Below are positions 62,239 to 64,000 of a stretch of DNA of 64,000 bases, in pieces. The position numbers and the translations under genes are program-made. Within the stretch, counting starts at the first letter, position 1; every line of letters starts with the position of its first letter. Below the pieces are notes generated by a model that saw only the letters and a program-made list of their open reading frames with translations, did no database searches and was not told the origin of the DNA. Source of the stretch: a candidate division KSB1 bacterium (GTDB lineage: Bacteria; Zhuqueibacterota; Zhuqueibacteria; JANLFK01; Oleimicrobiaceae); contig JANLFK010000013.1 in the NCBI GenBank assembly GCA_024655945.1, forward strand, positions 62,001-126,000, given 5' to 3'.

Positions 62239-63497
62239 CCTCGCCTCCGCGTCAATTGTGCACGCCAATCGTACGGGAATCGCTTGCGCAGGACAATGCT
62301 GTGCGCCTTCAGCCGAATAGCATTGATCTCGATGAAGCCGTGCGAGTCGGTGGCGTCAAAGCCGCCCTCCACGTCCATGCTCGACAGTTCGCGGTCATAA
62401 AGCGAGATGGGCGATTCCCTTCCCACACAGTAGACGTTCCCCTTGAAAAGGGCCAGACGCACTTTGCCATCGATTGCCTCCTGGCTCTTTTCGATGGCGC
62501 TCAGCAGAAAGTCCATCTCTGGCGAGAACCAGAAGCCGTTGTAGATGAGCTCGGAAAACTTGGGTGCCAACATGTCCCGCAGGTGCATCACCTCCTTGTC
62601 CATGGCGATCCCTTCCAGATCGCGGTGCGCGGCCCACAGGATAGTGGCTCCAGGCGACTCGTACACGCCGCGCGACTTTATGCCAATGAAGCGGTTCTCC
62701 ACCATGTCCACCCGGCCGACGCCGTGCACTTCACCCAACTCGTTGAGGTAGAGAAAGAGCTCCAGCGGCGTCTCCTTCGTCGTTCCATCATCGAGATTGA
62801 CCACCTTCACCGGAAAGCCATCCTTGAAATCGATCTCAATGACGCTCTCTTTGTCAGGCGTGTCCTGGAGAGGGCGAGTGCGAGTGAAAATGTCTTCCGA
62901 GGGACGCAGCGCCGGGTCCTCGAGAATGCCAGCCTCGTGACTGATGTGCATGAGGTTTTCGTCCTCACTGTAAGGCTTTTTCGCAGAGGCTTTGACCGGG
63001 ATGCCATGCTTCTCCGCATAGCGAAGCAGGTCGGTGCGCCCCTTGAACGTCTGCAGGAACTCCGGGTCCTTCCAGGGAGAGATGATTTTGATCTGGGGAT
63101 TGAGTGCGTAGTAGGAAAACTCGAACCGCACCTGGTCGTTCCCCTTACCGGTGGCGCCGTGCGCTACATAGGCCGCATGTGCCAACTCGGCGATCTCCAC
63201 CTGCTTTTTGGCCAAGAGCGGCCTGGCAAGCGCCGTCCCGAGCAAATAGCGACCCTCGTAGATGGCGTTGCCGCGCATTGCAGGGAAAATGAAGTCAACG
63301 ACAAACTCCTCCCGCAAGTCCTCCACATAGACCTTACTGGCTCCGGTGCGATAGGCCTTCTGGCTGATCTCGGCAAAGTCCTCGTTCTGTCCCACATTGC
63401 CCACAAAACAGACCACCTCGAACCCCTTTTCCAACAACCACTTCAGGATCACGGAAGTATCCAGACCCCCGCTGTAGGCCAGAATAACCTTTTCCAT
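62235..63497 (-). CDS. argG: Argininosuccinate synthase
   Basis: 420 residues from ATG 63497 with GAGGAG 7 bases upstream. It joins citrulline and aspartate with ATP. The ATP-pyrophosphatase loop [25 protein letters not shown], and [13 protein letters not shown] are intact. It heads argG-argH, with a promoter at 63747-63775 and an arginine-rich leader ORF between. Confidence 0.96.
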   Translation of the reverse strand: MEKVILAYSGGLDTSVILKWLLEKGFEVVCFVGNVGQNEDFAEISQKAYRTGASKVYVEDLREEFVVDFIFPAMRGNAIYEGRYLLGTALARPLLAKKQVEIAELAHAAYVAHGATGKGNDQVRFEFSYYALNPQIKIISPWKDPEFLQTFKGRTDLLRYAEKHGIPVKASAKKPYSEDENLMHISHEAGILEDPALRPSEDIFTRTRPLQDTPDKESVIEIDFKDGFPVKVVNLDDGTTKETPLELFLYLNELGEVHGVGRVDMVENRFIGIKSRGVYESPGATILWAAHRDLEGIAMDKEVMHLRDMLAPKFSELIYNGFWFSPEMDFLLSAIEKSQEAIDGKVRLALFKGNVYCVGRESPISLYDRELSSMDVEGGFDATDSHGFIEINAIRLKAHSIVLRKRFPYDWRAQLTRRRG

Positions 63498-63604
63498 GGG
63501 CGTACTCCTCACTCAAGGGATAATAGAAACAACACTCCACCAGCCGGGCTCATCGACCCATGGGGCAACCGTCTTGCTGGAAAAATGCGAATGTGGGGGA
63601 AAGG

Positions 63605-63691
63605 TTAGGGCCGGGGTGCGACCCCGGCACGGCGACGCGCGCAACGGTAAAGATGGGCCATGACGACCCACGCTGTGGGAGCAGCTCTCAT
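63605..63691 (-). CDS. Putative arginine-rich leader peptide of argGH
   Basis: A 28-codon ORF with ATG 63691 and AAAGGA 8 bases upstream, between the argGH promoter and argG. It begins MRAAPTAWVV and ends LYRCARRRAGVAPRP. Six of 28 codons are Arg, four of them within six codons (CGT TGC GCG CGT CGC CGT). A stable hairpin begins right after this cluster and overlaps the last codons. This is the layout of a leader peptide that senses charged tRNA-Arg. It is inferred from position and composition; no antiterminator fold could be shown. Confidence 0.45.
   Translation of the reverse strand: MRAAPTAWVVMAHLYRCARRRAGVAPRP
63610..63628 (-). promoter_or_regulatory. Hairpin overlapping the leader ORF end (attenuator candidate)
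   Basis: A perfect 8-bp stem GCCGGGGT/ACCCCGGC with a 3-base loop, about 115 bases before the argG start. On the minus strand it is followed by CCTAACCTTTCCCCC, which lacks a proper U-run, so it may block translation, pause polymerase or act with Rho rather than be a simple terminator. Confidence 0.5.
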
Positions 63692-63746
63692 TGTCTGTGT
63701 CCTTTGGCACCGCATGGCATAGCGGCAGGTTTCAATCGCTGCAGTA

Positions 63747-63775
63747 AGTTTACCACGAAATGACCAGACTATCAA
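63747..63775 (-). promoter_or_regulatory. Sigma-70-type promoter for argG-argH
   Basis: The minus strand has TTGATA (63770-63775), 17 bases, TAAACT (63747-63752). Start near 63740, giving a leader of about 243 bases before argG. Confidence 0.65.
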
Positions 63776-64000
63776 GGACTTTTTCTCGCAAGCAGTGAGC
63801 GAAGAGCTGACAGCGAAGGTAAAAAGCGACCGGGGAGGAGGAGGTTTGAGGTTCTTAAGGGGGGAGTTCGAGGAGGAATGGCCGAGCATTGCGGAATGTG
63901 GTTGCCTGATCTCCTGAACCTGCTGAATATTTGCCCCCAGGAGCTTTGGGCGGGGGAGGCACGGCGATGCAGTGGGAGTAATAAACCGCTTTCCTCCCAG

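Noticed and set aside
63513-63775. T-box leader upstream of argG.
   Set aside because: No GGGTGGNACCGCG-type antiterminator sequence in the leader.
63605-63889. 94-codon minus-strand ORF covering the arginine leader.
   Set aside because: Its first two thirds lie upstream of the predicted promoter start; only the last 28 codons have a ribosome site.
63878-64000. Plus-strand ORF with GAGGAGG just before an ATG, open to the window edge (41 codons).
   Set aside because: Spacing of the ribosome site is only one base, composition is not protein-like, and nothing beyond the edge can be seen.

Overview
The window is a G+C-rich (about 60% by eye), densely coded bacterial chromosome segment with no mobile elements, rRNA, tRNA or CRISPR that I can see. 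A PorV/PorQ-type outer-membrane protein, a huge exported protein ending in a FlgD/T9SS-like sorting domain, TPR lipoproteins with a YYNTFYNA motif after the lipobox Cys, and beta-propeller/beta-barrel fusions point to a diderm of the FCB superphylum (Calditrichota/KSB1-like lineages would fit). This placement is inference from gene families, not a phylogeny. Starts are often GTG or TTG. Promoters recur as TTGACT/A-N16/17-TANNNT.

Layout. 1-2374: end of a membrane protein, a small exported HEAT-repeat protein and a GAF/AAA+/Fis sigma-54 activator. 2854-10657 (minus): a four-gene envelope operon (M6-like exported protein whose zinc site has been lost, a metalloprotease/propeller/beta-barrel fusion, two paralogous DUF5683-like proteins). 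10817-12212: PorV-like gene behind a candidate structured RNA with its own promoter and terminator. 12253-28370 (minus): an 18-gene collinear run covering nitroreductases, a CDF metal transporter, HtrA, PurB/PurC, Psd/PssA, DUF4321, two TatA, GatA/GatB, ThrC, AccB/AccC, GcvH/GcvPA, with an internal promoter before accB. 28525-36380 (minus): a nitroreductase, glycosidase plus Na+ symporter, HD hydrolase, transaldolase, TruA and a lone EcfT. 36381-37358: a long divergent intergenic region carrying three promoters and a second candidate small RNA.

37359-41616 (plus): an unusual ANL ligase, an EF-G paralogue and a HIT protein, then convergent mazG. 42741-55843 (plus): a 12-gene run linking murein-peptide metabolism (dipeptide epimerase, PBP4), a membrane adenylate/guanylate cyclase, a PorV-like/TPR fusion, a NusG-II protein and Gx transporter, a SIRT5-like deacylase, a TPR lipoprotein, PyrK/PyrD and CdsA. 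56210-60596 (minus): an oligopeptide uptake and degradation unit (OPT transporter, PqqD-like protein, M29 and M55 peptidases). 61036-63775 (minus): argG-argH behind a promoter and a small arginine-rich leader ORF that looks like an attenuator.

Most worth a second look: the two structured RNA loci (12030-12176 and 36754-36967), the arginine-rich leader peptide upstream of argG, the M6-like protein with its HExxH replaced, the PorV-TPR fusion and the PqqD-like gene in the peptide-utilisation unit.
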